NCBI RefSeq assembly: GCF_014637405.1 | Contig: NZ_BMEY01000008.1 | Span: 62,001-126,000, forward strand | Origin: Ornithinibacillus halotolerans | GTDB taxonomy: Bacteria; Bacillota; Bacilli; Bacillales; Amphibacillaceae | Length of the DNA: 64,000 nt | Reading direction: 5' to 3' | Part shown: positions 15,697 through 24,143 of the stretch, in pieces | Position numbering within the stretch: position 1 is the first letter of the stretch | How the letters are laid out: each line of letters starts with the position of its first letter | Program-made: the position numbers and the translations under genes | The notes under the pieces: model-generated | Database searches by the model: none | Told to the model about the DNA's origin: nothing | The model's input: the letters and a program-made list of their open reading frames with translations, nothing else

Positions 15697-17070
15697 CTTT
15701 TTCTCAAGCCAAGCCACACTCTCAATATGCATACTCTGCGGGAACATATCCACCGGTTGCACTTCTTTCGTTCCATACCCACCATCTTCTAATATGCGTA
15801 AATCACGAGCTAAGGTTGATGGATTACAAGAGACGTATACAATCCGCTTCGGCCCCATTTCAATCATTGCTTGGAGCAATCCTTCATCACAGCCTTTACG
15901 TGGTGGATCAACGACGATTACATCCGGTCGTAAACCTTCTTCTTTCCACTTTGGCATGACTTCTTCTGCCGTTCCAACTGCAAATTCCACATTAGTCATT
16001 CCATTTAACTTGGCATTGACTCGTGCATCATCAATTGCTTCAGGAACAACTTCTACTCCATACACTTTCTTTGCCTTTTGTGCTAAAAATAATGAGATTG
16101 TCCCAATTCCACAATAAGCATCAATCACTGTATCCTCTTCATCGATTGCTGCATATTCCAGTGCCTTTTCATAAAGGTGCTTCGTTTGTGTCGGGTTAAC
16201 CTGATAGAATGACTTAGCTGATATAGCAAAACGAACAGAACCAATCGAATCATAAATATATTCTTGGCCCCATAACACGTTCGTCTTCTCTCCTAAAATG
16301 ACATTTGTTTTTGTAGGATTTATGTTATGGATAATTGATTTTACGTTAGGATAAGTCTCTGTCAGCTCTCGAATAAATTCCTTTGCATGAGGTAGTTCCT
16401 TCGTGCGTGTAATAAGTACAATCATCGTTTCCTTCGTTTCTTTTCCAGTACGAACCATAATATGGCGAAGTACTCCGGTATGACTTTTCTCATCATAAGC
16501 CTCAATACCAACCCGATTAGCAATACGACGAACCGCTTCAACCATCCGATCATTTAAGTCTTCTTGCACAATACATGTATCCATATCTTCAATTATATTG
16601 TGAGAGCGCATTTGATAGAATCCAGTAATTAATTCCCCATCCTTTTCCCCAACAGGGATTGCTACTTTATTACGATATCGCCATGGATCCTCCATACCAA
16701 TTGTAGGATGCACCGGAACATGATCTAGATGTGCAATTTTCCTCATGACATTTTTCACTTGTTGTTGCTTCATCGATAGTTGTAGATTGTAACTCATATG
16801 TTGAATTTGGCACCCACCACATTTATAAAACACATCACATGGAGGTTCCACGCGCTCTGGACTAGCATTTTTCACTTCTAATAATTTTCCGAAGCCAAAG
16901 TTTTTATTTACTTTTACCACTTTTACGATTGCTTCTTCTCCCGGCAATCCATATGGAACAAATAGTGGATAACCTTCAATTTTTCCTACTCCATTTCCTT
17001 CGTGGGTTAGATTTTCAAAGCGAATCGTAATTGTTTCATTCTTTTTAACTGGAGCTTTTTGTTTAGCCAT
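15691..17070 (-). CDS. rlmCD: 23S rRNA (uracil-5-)-methyltransferase RlmCD
   Basis: A 459-residue RumA-type enzyme that in B. subtilis (YefA) methylates U747 and U1939 of 23S rRNA. It has an N-terminal TRAM RNA-binding domain (ETITIRFENLTHEGNGVGKI), a four-Cys iron-sulfur cluster set with CDVFYKCGGCQIQHM (about residues 78-92), the SAM site VIDAYCGIGTISLFL, DPPRKGCDEG and the catalytic Cys in YVSCNPSTLARD. The ATG at 17070 has AAAGGAAG 8 bases upstream; the frame is open further but lacks a ribosome binding site. It follows dagK by 64 bp, as in B. subtilis. Confidence 0.95.
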   Translation of the reverse strand: MAKQKAPVKKNETITIRFENLTHEGNGVGKIEGYPLFVPYGLPGEEAIVKVVKVNKNFGFGKLLEVKNASPERVEPPCDVFYKCGGCQIQHMSYNLQLSMKQQQVKNVMRKIAHLDHVPVHPTIGMEDPWRYRNKVAIPVGEKDGELITGFYQMRSHNIIEDMDTCIVQEDLNDRMVEAVRRIANRVGIEAYDEKSHTGVLRHIMVRTGKETKETMIVLITRTKELPHAKEFIRELTETYPNVKSIIHNINPTKTNVILGEKTNVLWGQEYIYDSIGSVRFAISAKSFYQVNPTQTKHLYEKALEYAAIDEEDTVIDAYCGIGTISLFLAQKAKKVYGVEVVPEAIDDARVNAKLNGMTNVEFAVGTAEEVMPKWKEEGLRPDVIVVDPPRKGCDEGLLQAMIEMGPKRIVYVSCNPSTLARDLRILEDGGYGTKEVQPVDMFPQSMHIESVAWLEKKL

Positions 17071-17134
17071 ATATGTATCTTCCTTTACGTGCAAATTATT
17101 ATTTAATCTTATCATGAACAAAGGAGACTACCAA

Positions 17135-18049
17135 TTATTCAGTAGTCTCCCGCTCTAAGTAGGTTTTCGGAACAAAAATATCAATATGTTGTTGGAGATT
17201 ACGGAATTCACCTGGTAATAGTCCGCCATACTCTCCATCAATATTTAATTGCATTTTATCTTCGGGGGTAACTTTGATATGTTTAGCTTTTGCATAAATT
17301 ACGTGATTATCCTCTAAATGTGCACCTCTTGCTGCTAAACCTGCAATTCGCACAAACTCAGCTAGATTTGTTTTCCGTAGAATAAGTAAGTCAAAGTATC
17401 CATCATCCAGACAAGCGTCAGGAGCTAATTTTTCAAATCCACCAACAGAATTGGTATTGGAAATTAAGAATAACATAATATCTTCTTCGATCATATTTCC
17501 ATCATATTCAATCTTTACTTTAGCTGGTTTTAATGATGGCAGCATTTCTATCCCTTTAACGTAATAGGCTAGCTGTCCTAGCATTGTTTTTAATTTTATT
17601 GGTACATCATATGTTAGTTCCGTCAGTTTTCCTCCACCAGCTATATTAATAAAGTATTGTTCATTTACTTTACCAATATCGAGAAGCATAGAATGATTTT
17701 CAATAATGACATCTACAGCTTTTTGGATACTATCACGTGGAATCGTTAATGCTCTAGCAAAGTCATTAGTTGTACCCACTGGAATAACCCCTAGCCTCGG
17801 TCGATAGTCTTGTTCTGCAAGGCCATTGACTACCTCGTTAATCGTTCCATCACCACCGGCAGCAATGACAATATCATATTCTCTTTCAACCGCTATACGT
17901 GCAGCTTCTCTTGCATCACCTTCTCCGGTTGTTGCATGGGCTGATGCTTCATATCCTGCTTGTTCTAATTTTTCTAGTACTGCTGGCAATTCCTTCTTAA
18001 ATGCTTCTCTACCTGATGTCGGATTGTAAATAATTCGGGCCCTTTTCAT
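17135..18049 (-). CDS. dagK: Diacylglycerol kinase DagK
   Basis: A 304-residue soluble lipid kinase of the DagK/YegS family. It recycles diacylglycerol, released when polyglycerol lipoteichoic acid is made from phosphatidylglycerol, back to phosphatidic acid. The nucleotide-binding GGDGTINEVVNGL (about residues 64-76) and PVGTTNDFAR are present, as are the acidic residues for structural magnesium (CLDDGYFDLLILR). The start MKRARIIYNPTSGRE is behind GGAGAGGGG. The neighbour order gatB-dagK-rlmCD matches B. subtilis, so it is a core gene. Confidence 0.95.
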   Translation of the reverse strand: MKRARIIYNPTSGREAFKKELPAVLEKLEQAGYEASAHATTGEGDAREAARIAVEREYDIVIAAGGDGTINEVVNGLAEQDYRPRLGVIPVGTTNDFARALTIPRDSIQKAVDVIIENHSMLLDIGKVNEQYFINIAGGGKLTELTYDVPIKLKTMLGQLAYYVKGIEMLPSLKPAKVKIEYDGNMIEEDIMLFLISNTNSVGGFEKLAPDACLDDGYFDLLILRKTNLAEFVRIAGLAARGAHLEDNHVIYAKAKHIKVTPEDKMQLNIDGEYGGLLPGEFRNLQQHIDIFVPKTYLERETTE

Positions 18050-18204
18050 ATAACATGTCCCCTCTCCATTGCTACTTTATGCTAGAAATGGTTTTTATAT
18101 TATCTATTTAGGTAACTGGATAATTTTTCTTGTATTACTATTCTAGCCATATTTTCTGATTTTGAAAAGTTTTAGGGTAAATATGGCTTTGGTAGTTGAG
18201 AGTT

Positions 18205-18536
18205 CGCTTCATGTATGTTTTGCTTCCTTCTTCATTTTGATTATGACTCCTATGTAAAATGATGAATGGGATGAGCTTATATTTCATTTTCGAGTTGGGT
18301 AGTGCATGAAACGATGTTTGGGAGCTTCCCATTCTTCATTTTCTTAATGAAAAGGACTTGAAATGATGTATGACAGCTTCTCATACTTCATTTTCTTAAT
18401 GGAAGGGACTTGAAATGATGTATGACAGCTCTCCATACTTCATTTTCTTGATGAAAGGGACTCGAAATGATGTATGACAGCTCCCCATCTTTCATTTTGA
18501 CCATGATTCAAGCTTAAAATGAAGAATGAGAACTCC
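18205..18536. repeat. Tandem array, 52-bp period, between gatB and dagK
   Basis: The landmark CTTCATTTT recurs at 18230, 18282 (as TTTCATTTT), 18334, 18386, 18438 and 18490, each step exactly 52 bp. Each unit contains an imperfect palindrome of the form AAATGATGTATGA ... TCATACTTCATTT (12 of 13 pairs in the best unit) around a 6-7 base loop, separated by a less conserved CTTAATGAAAGGGACT-like linker. It lies between the gatB terminator and dagK and accounts for the 18050-18631 gap. The sequence family is the same as the array at 57.4 kb. Confidence 0.9.
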
Positions 18537-18592
18537 CCTCCTTTATACATTTAAACTATTACCGCAATAAAAAGTACCCCCATCCAAAGACA

Positions 18593-18629
18593 AAAAAATC
18601 ATACGGGAGAAGTATTCTCCCATATGATT
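18593..18629 (-). terminator. Terminator of the gatCAB operon
   Basis: On the minus strand a 15-bp stem (AATCATATGGGAGAA with TTCTCCCGTATGATT, one wobble) and a 3-base loop are followed by TTTTTTTG, beginning 3 bp after the gatB stop. Confidence 0.9.
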
Positions 18630-18631
18630 TC

Positions 18632-20062
18632 TTATCGTTTATTCATTTCTTCTACTAAAATCTTGTTCACCATTGGTGGGTTTGCTTGACCTTTTGTTGC
18701 TTTCATTACTTGTCCTACTAGGAAGCCAAGTGCACGGTCTTTCCCATTCTTATAGTCAATGATCGACTGTTCATTATCATTTAAAATACCAGTAATGATT
18801 TCACGTAATTGACCTTCATCTGAAATTTGAACAAGTCCTTTTGCTTTAACGATTTCTTCAGGATCGCCACCTTTTTCTACTAGTTCAGCAAAAACTTTCT
18901 TCGCAATCTTAGATGAAATTGTTCCTTCCTCAATTAACTTAATCATTTTCCCTAGAGATTCAGGTGTTATAGCTAAATCATGAAGTTCTTTCAAGTGCTT
19001 GTTCATATAGCCAGAGATATCACCCATTAACCAGTTACCTACAAGTTTAATGTCTGCTCCATGGCTAACGGTTTCCTCAAAGAAATCTGCCATTTCTTTA
19101 GATGAAGTTAAGTTTGTTGCATCATAATCTGATAAGCCTAGCTCATCCATATATCGTTGTTTACGTGCATCTGGAAGCTCTGGGATTTCTTGACGGATGC
19201 GTTCCTTCCAAGCGTCATCAATGTACAATGGTACAAGATCTGGCTCAGGGAAGTAACGATAATCATCAGAACCTTCTTTCACACGCATTAGAATTGTTTC
19301 TTTTGTTTTCTCATCAAAACGACGAGTTTCTTGTAATATCTCTCCACCTGAAAGTAACACTTTTTCTTGACGTTTTTCCTCAAACTCTAATCCTTTTTGT
19401 ACAAACGCAAAGGAGTTTAAGTTCTTCAATTCAGCCTTTGTACCGAATTTTTCTTGTCCATATGGGCGAAGTGAGATGTTTGCGTCACAGCGAAGTGAAC
19501 CTTCTTGCATTTTCACATCGGAAACACCAGTATATTGGATAATTGTCTTTAACTTCTCAAGGTATGCATACGCTTCTTCCGGTGTACGCATATCTGGCTC
19601 GGATACAATCTCAATAAGTGGAGTTCCTTGACGGTTAAAGTCCACATAAGAATAGCCATCTTCACCGTGTGTTAATTTACCAGCATCTTCCTCTAGGTGT
19701 ACACGGGTAATTCCGATTTTCTTCTTCTTACCGCCAACCTCGATTTCAATCCAACCATGTTCCCCAATTGGTTGATCAAATTGAGAAATTTGATATGCTT
19801 TCGGATTATCTGGATAGAAGTAATTTTTACGATCAAATTTTGTATGTGTCGCAATTTCACAATTAAGTGCCATAGCTGCTTTCATCGCAAAGTTAACCGC
19901 TTCTTCATTTAATACAGGAAGAACACCCGGATATCCTAGGTCGATTGGGTTTACATTTGTATTTGGATCTGCTCCGAACGCATTTGGGCTCGGGCTAAAT
20001 ATTTTTGATTTTGTTTTTAATTCTACGTGTACTTCTAAACCAATAATTGTTTCAAAGTTCAT
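18632..20062 (-). CDS. gatB: Asp/Glu-tRNA(Asn/Gln) amidotransferase subunit B
   Basis: A 476-residue subunit that activates the misacylated tRNA-bound Glu or Asp with ATP for transamidation. It opens with [20 protein letters not shown] and contains [12 protein letters not shown] and the C-terminal YqeY-like tail domain (about residues 330-476) ending in [13 protein letters not shown]. Length and order are typical for Bacillaceae that lack glutaminyl-tRNA synthetase. The start overlaps the gatA stop by one base (TAATG), behind GGAGGTGGAATG, and the gene ends in a strong terminator. Confidence 0.96.
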   Translation of the reverse strand: MNFETIIGLEVHVELKTKSKIFSPSPNAFGADPNTNVNPIDLGYPGVLPVLNEEAVNFAMKAAMALNCEIATHTKFDRKNYFYPDNPKAYQISQFDQPIGEHGWIEIEVGGKKKKIGITRVHLEEDAGKLTHGEDGYSYVDFNRQGTPLIEIVSEPDMRTPEEAYAYLEKLKTIIQYTGVSDVKMQEGSLRCDANISLRPYGQEKFGTKAELKNLNSFAFVQKGLEFEEKRQEKVLLSGGEILQETRRFDEKTKETILMRVKEGSDDYRYFPEPDLVPLYIDDAWKERIRQEIPELPDARKQRYMDELGLSDYDATNLTSSKEMADFFEETVSHGADIKLVGNWLMGDISGYMNKHLKELHDLAITPESLGKMIKLIEEGTISSKIAKKVFAELVEKGGDPEEIVKAKGLVQISDEGQLREIITGILNDNEQSIIDYKNGKDRALGFLVGQVMKATKGQANPPMVNKILVEEMNKR

Positions 20063-21528
20063 TACATTCCACCTCCAATTTGAGGTCTCTTTTTATGATG
20101 ATCAGTTGCTTGTTCAAAAGCATGTGCTGTACGATAAACCGTACTCTCATCAAAGTGTTTACCAATGATTTGTAAACCAATTGGAAGTCCTTCTGATGAG
20201 AATCCACATGGAATAGAGATTCCTGGTACTCCAGCTAAGTTAACTGGAATTGTTAGAATATCATCGACATACATCGTTAATGGATCATCAATCTTCTCTC
20301 CGACTTTAAATGCTGGAGTTGGTGAAGTTGGACCAATGACCACATCATAATCTTCAAAGATTTTATCAAAGTCATTTTTAATTAGTGTACGAACTTTTTG
20401 TGCTTTTTTATAATACGCATCATAATAACCAGAGCTAAGCGCAAATGTTCCAAGCATAATTCGACGCTTCACTTCTTCTCCGAAACCTTCACTACGAGAC
20501 TTCTTAAACATATCAATCATGCTTTCTGCATTTTCTGAGCGTACACCATAACGTACTCCATCAAAACGAGCTAAGTTAGCAGATGCTTCTGATGAAGATA
20601 GTAAATAATATGCAGCAACCGCATATTTAGAGTGAGGTAAAGAAACCTCTTCCCAAGTAGCACCTAATGATTCATATACTTTTAAAGCCTCTAGCACTGC
20701 TTCTTTAACTTCCGGTTTTACACCTTCTGCTAAGTATTCTTTTGGTACTGCAATCTTTAGACCTTTCACATCACCAGTTAATGCCTCTGTGTAAGATGGA
20801 ATATCTACATTGGCACTTGTTGTATCCTTATTGTCATGCCCAGCAATTACTTCTAATACACGCGCATTATCTTCTACTGTACGAGTAATTGGTCCAATTT
20901 GGTCTAGGGAAGATGCAAAGGCAACTAATCCAAACCGAGATACTAGTCCATATGTAGGTTTTAATCCAACAACACCACAAAATGCAGCTGGTTGACGAAT
21001 AGAACCACCTGTATCTGAACCAAGAGAGAATAATACTTCTCCAGCCGCTACTGCTGCAGCTGAGCCGCCACTAGAGCCACCTGGCACATAATCTGTATTC
21101 CACGGATTACGTGTTGGTGTGAAACTTGAGTTTTCATTCGAAGACCCCATTGCAAACTCGTCCATATTCAACTTACCGATCGTTACGGATTTTTCGTTAT
21201 TTAACTTATCCATAACCGTTGCGTCATAAAGTGGATCATCGAAATTTCTTAAAAATTGACTAGCACAAGTTGTACGAAGTCCTTTTGTAACGATATTATC
21301 TTTTATACCAGCTGGAATTCCGAATAATTTTGCTGAGGTATCTGGTTGTGCATCTAATTCTTTCGCTTTATTACGAGCATTTTCTTCATCTAACGTTAAG
21401 AAAGCATGTACTTTATCATCAACCTCTTTAATACGGTTGTAAGATTCATCAACTAAATCTGTTACCGTTATCTCTTTATTATGTAATTTTGCTTCTATTT
21501 CTTTAATACTTAAATCAAATAGTGACAT
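20062..21528 (-). CDS. gatA: Asp/Glu-tRNA(Asn/Gln) amidotransferase subunit A
   Basis: A 488-residue amidase-signature enzyme that releases ammonia from glutamine for the GatB active site. The Ser-cisSer-Lys triad is visible: Lys in [10 protein letters not shown] (about residue 77) and the serines in [16 protein letters not shown] (about 149-164). [14 protein letters not shown] and [15 protein letters not shown] are typical C-terminal features. It is the middle gene of gatC-gatA-gatB, 13 bp after gatC, with GGAGGG before the start. Confidence 0.96.
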   Translation of the reverse strand: MSLFDLSIKEIEAKLHNKEITVTDLVDESYNRIKEVDDKVHAFLTLDEENARNKAKELDAQPDTSAKLFGIPAGIKDNIVTKGLRTTCASQFLRNFDDPLYDATVMDKLNNEKSVTIGKLNMDEFAMGSSNENSSFTPTRNPWNTDYVPGGSSGGSAAAVAAGEVLFSLGSDTGGSIRQPAAFCGVVGLKPTYGLVSRFGLVAFASSLDQIGPITRTVEDNARVLEVIAGHDNKDTTSANVDIPSYTEALTGDVKGLKIAVPKEYLAEGVKPEVKEAVLEALKVYESLGATWEEVSLPHSKYAVAAYYLLSSSEASANLARFDGVRYGVRSENAESMIDMFKKSRSEGFGEEVKRRIMLGTFALSSGYYDAYYKKAQKVRTLIKNDFDKIFEDYDVVIGPTSPTPAFKVGEKIDDPLTMYVDDILTIPVNLAGVPGISIPCGFSSEGLPIGLQIIGKHFDESTVYRTAHAFEQATDHHKKRPQIGGGM

Positions 21529-21541
21529 TCATTTTCCCTCC

Positions 21542-21832
21542 TTAGTCAAGTATTGATGGCACACGGAATTGTCCATCTTTATGGTCAGGAGCATTCTTAA
21601 GTGCTTCTTCTCGTGTAATCCATTGTTTTGGTTCGTCCTTACGCATGACATTTTTCAAGTCTAATACGTGTGTCGTTGGTTCAATTCCATCTGTATCTAT
21701 CTCATTCAACGTTTCTGCAAACTCTATAATTGAACTTAATTGATTCGTGAACATTTCCGCTTCTTCCTCTGATATTTCAAGTCGCGCTAAGTTAGCAACG
21801 TGTTTCACTTGTTCTTTTGTAATTTCAGCCAT
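21542..21832 (-). CDS. gatC: Asp/Glu-tRNA(Asn/Gln) amidotransferase subunit C
   Basis: A 96-residue linker subunit that wraps GatA and stabilises its contact with GatB. It reads [20 protein letters not shown] near the start and [13 protein letters not shown] at the end, both family signatures. The ATG at 21832 was chosen because GGAGGTG lies 6 bases before it and because it gives the family's usual length; a Met five codons upstream has no ribosome binding site. It is the first gene of the gatCAB operon, so the promoter should lie in 21840-21950. Confidence 0.95.
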   Translation of the reverse strand: MAEITKEQVKHVANLARLEISEEEAEMFTNQLSSIIEFAETLNEIDTDGIEPTTHVLDLKNVMRKDEPKQWITREEALKNAPDHKDGQFRVPSILD

Positions 21833-21951
21833 TATTCGCACCTCCACTATTATGTAATACTATATTTAAATTTCATAAAAAAACTTCTACAATACTATTG
21901 ATAATAGCAGAATTTACTAGGTATAGGCAACTTTTGTAGAAAATTAGCATT

Positions 21952-21988
21952 AAAAAAACGACACTTCTCCATATTGAAGAAGTGTCGT
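21952..21988 (-). terminator. Terminator of the putP operon
   Basis: On the minus strand ACGACACTTC pairs perfectly with GAAGTGTCGT around an 11-base loop, followed by TTTTTTTA, about 10 bp after the putP stop. Confidence 0.9.
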
Positions 21989-21998
21989 TTACGTCTAG

Positions 21999-23537
21999 TT
22001 ATTTTACTCTTGCTACTGTTTCATCAAATTCAGCTTCCATTTCTGGTGAAGGCTTACCTAATAAACTTACCCCTATTGTAAAGATTAGGTTCAAGATAAA
22101 TCCTGGAACAATTTCATATAAGTCAAAGATTCCACCTTCTAAGAATCCGCCCCAAATAACTACTGTTACTGCCCCGGCAATAATACCTGCTAAAGCACCA
22201 TTTCTAGTAATACCTTTCCAGAATAATGATAGAATTATTGTCGGTCCAAATGCAGCTCCAAATCCTGCCCAAGCATAACCTACTAGTTCAAGTACAGAGC
22301 TTTCTGGATTCATCGCAATTAGTGTTGCGATAAGCGCAATTCCTACCGTTGCAAATCTACCAATCCACACTAATTCTTTCTCAGAAGCTTGCTTGCGGAA
22401 TATTGCTTTGTAGAAGTCTTCCGCTACTGCTGATGATGATACGAGTAATTGCGAGTCAACCGTACTCATAATTGCAGATAGGATTGCTGCTAATAAAATA
22501 CCTGCAATGATTGGGTTAAATAAGAGTTGAGAAAATGCAATAAAGATTGTTTCCGCATTTCCTAATACTTGGACACCATTATCATCAACTACTTCAATTC
22601 CCATATTGCTTAGTATGGATACATCTTGTGTACTAATAAATGCAATTCCTACAAAACCAGTGAAGATCGCACCATATAATCCTAAAATCATCCAAGTCGT
22701 ACCGATAAACTTCGCTTTTGGCACATCTTTATGAGAGCGTAAAGCCATAAAACGAACTAGAATATGAGGTTGACCAAAATACCCAAGTCCCCATGCTATA
22801 CCAGAGATAATTGCTATCCCACCTGCAAATGTACCAAATCCAGCCATAATATCTAATGCATCTGGATTTATTGCTCCAACAGCTTGGACGGTTGCATCCC
22901 AACCACCCATTTCACTTATTGCAACTATTGGTACAACAATTAATGCAAAGAGCATTAATAGACCTTGGATAAAGTCTGTCCACACTACAGCTAAAAATCC
23001 ACCTAAGAATGTATAGGAAACTACTACAAGTGCACCAATCCATAATGCAGCTTGGTAGGATAAACCAAATGATGCCTCAAATAATGTAGCACCAGCAACC
23101 ATTCCTGAAGATGTATAAAAAGTAAAGAATAATAGAATAACAAGTGCAGAACTAACCCGAAGAATATGAGAATTGTCTTTGAAGCGATTTTCTAAGAAGT
23201 CCGGAATTGTAATCGAGTTGTTCGATACTTCCGTATAAACGCGTAGCCTTTTAGCAACGAAATGCCAGTTTAAATAAGCACCTACTGCAAGACCGATAGC
23301 CATCCAGCCACCATAAGCTCCACCAAAACCAGATACATAGATTGCACCAGGTAGACCTAATAGTAGCCAACCACTCATGTCTGATGCCCCAGCACTTAAA
23401 GCAGCAAAAGCTGGTCCTAATTTCCTTCCACCTAAAACATAGTCTGATAGATTATTAGTCCGGTAATACATGATCACCCCGATAATCATCATTAAAATTA
23501 AATAAACTATAAATGTAGCTAAAATAGTACCATCCAA
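21999..23537 (-). CDS. putP: Sodium/proline symporter (PutP/OpuE type)
   Basis: A 512-residue sodium:solute symporter with 13 predicted membrane helices. The proline-porter signature is in helix 2 (GAPALSAGASDMSGWLLLG-like: AALSAGASDMSGWLLLGLPG), followed by FGGAYGGWMAIGLAVGAYLN and, later, SAIMSTVDSQLLVSSSA. In B. subtilis the gene at this locus is opuE, an osmotically induced proline uptake system; PutP and OpuE cannot be separated by sequence alone. The start is TTG at 23537, with GGGGGAG 6 bases upstream, 3 bp after the small accessory gene. A rocA-type dehydrogenase lies nearby, which favours catabolic use of proline. Confidence 0.93.
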   Translation of the reverse strand: MDGTILATFIVYLILMMIIGVIMYYRTNNLSDYVLGGRKLGPAFAALSAGASDMSGWLLLGLPGAIYVSGFGGAYGGWMAIGLAVGAYLNWHFVAKRLRVYTEVSNNSITIPDFLENRFKDNSHILRVSSALVILLFFTFYTSSGMVAGATLFEASFGLSYQAALWIGALVVVSYTFLGGFLAVVWTDFIQGLLMLFALIVVPIVAISEMGGWDATVQAVGAINPDALDIMAGFGTFAGGIAIISGIAWGLGYFGQPHILVRFMALRSHKDVPKAKFIGTTWMILGLYGAIFTGFVGIAFISTQDVSILSNMGIEVVDDNGVQVLGNAETIFIAFSQLLFNPIIAGILLAAILSAIMSTVDSQLLVSSSAVAEDFYKAIFRKQASEKELVWIGRFATVGIALIATLIAMNPESSVLELVGYAWAGFGAAFGPTIILSLFWKGITRNGALAGIIAGAVTVVIWGGFLEGGIFDLYEIVPGFILNLIFTIGVSLLGKPSPEMEAEFDETVARVK

Positions 23538-23540
23538 TTT

Positions 23541-23648
23541 TTACTCCCCCTTATTAGTAAATAATGATACAAGTGATAAAACAATTAGTAACGGCATTGG
23601 CACAAACATCCAAAACCAAGTAGCCCCTGTGAGTGCAAATTCTTCCAT
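23541..23648 (-). CDS. Symporter small accessory protein, 35 residues
   Basis: A 35-codon frame begins MEEFALTGATWFWMFVPMPL and has one hydrophobic helix (about residues 11-30), ending FTNKGE. AAGGGG lies 7-9 bases before the ATG, and the stop is 3 bp before the putP start, so the two are tightly coupled. Tiny one-helix proteins directly before sodium:solute symporter genes are known and are called symporter small accessory proteins; the position and the Trp-Phe-Trp start of the helix fit. A stabilising or regulatory contact with the transporter is inferred. Confidence 0.75.
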   Translation of the reverse strand: MEEFALTGATWFWMFVPMPLLIVLSLVSLFTNKGE

Positions 23649-23696
23649 TATATAACCCCTTTCTTTTCTAATAGTACAATCCACTTAGGAAAAGTG

Positions 23697-23710
23697 TATG
23701 CAATATATTA
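23697..23710 (-). promoter_or_regulatory. Motif shared by the putP and rocA upstream regions
   Basis: TAATATATTGCATA (minus strand) lies about 50 bp before the accessory-protein start and recurs exactly about 50 bp before rocA (27304-27317). It may be part of a promoter or the site of a common, proline-responsive regulator. Apart from this motif and the terminator at 23873, the 23649-23978 gap holds nothing I can recognise. Confidence 0.4.
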
Positions 23711-23872
23711 TGAGATAAATACTAAATTATTAAAAAATCACTTCTCCCACCTTCATAATAACACAATATTTTCCCATTAATAGTAATAGTACAAAAGTTT
23801 AGTAAAATTAACTCGTGGTTGTTATAATGTAAAATTTAGTCGAATTTAACAAAATAATCTGATTCTATGCAT

Positions 23873-23908
23873 AAAAAAAATCCTGAAGCAGTTTCACACC
23901 ACTTCAGG
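23873..23908 (-). terminator. Terminator of the receptor-peptide operon
   Basis: On the minus strand CCTGAAG pairs with CTTCAGG around a 13-base loop and is followed by a run of eight T residues, about 70 bp after the peptide gene's stop. It closes the quorum-sensing transcript and separates it from putP. Confidence 0.8.
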
Positions 23909-23978
23909 CAAAATCTATCATATATAGTAATAGGGTAAAAAACATAGAATTACTGACAAGCTTAAGTAAATTGATTGA

Positions 23979-24128
23979 TTAGTACAGACTTACACTAAAT
24001 GTAGACATTTTTTGGAAGATTGGTGGATGTACTTCACCAATTGCTACATCCTTTTGTTCTTCTTGCGCATATAGGGCACCAGCTAGAAGTAGGGTTCCTA
24101 AAGCTACAGATGCAATAAATTTTTTCAT
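23979..24128 (-). CDS. Secreted pro-peptide of an NprR-type quorum-sensing pair, 49 residues
   Basis: A 49-codon frame with a classic Sec signal peptide: MKKFIASVALGTLLLAGALY then AQEE, with likely cleavage after the Ala that follows Tyr20. The exported part is about 28 residues and ends MSTFSVSLY. AAAGGAGGG lies 8 bases before the ATG, and the gene starts 15 bp after the stop of a 421-residue HTH-TPR receptor. Receptor followed at once by a short exported peptide gene is the standard layout of RRNPP systems (NprR-NprX, PlcR-PapR). The mature signal would be a 5-10-residue piece of the C-terminal half, but which piece cannot be told. It does not resemble any signal peptide I know. Confidence 0.75.
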   Translation of the reverse strand: MKKFIASVALGTLLLAGALYAQEEQKDVAIGEVHPPIFQKMSTFSVSLY

Positions 24129-24143
24129 AGATTCATCCCTCCT

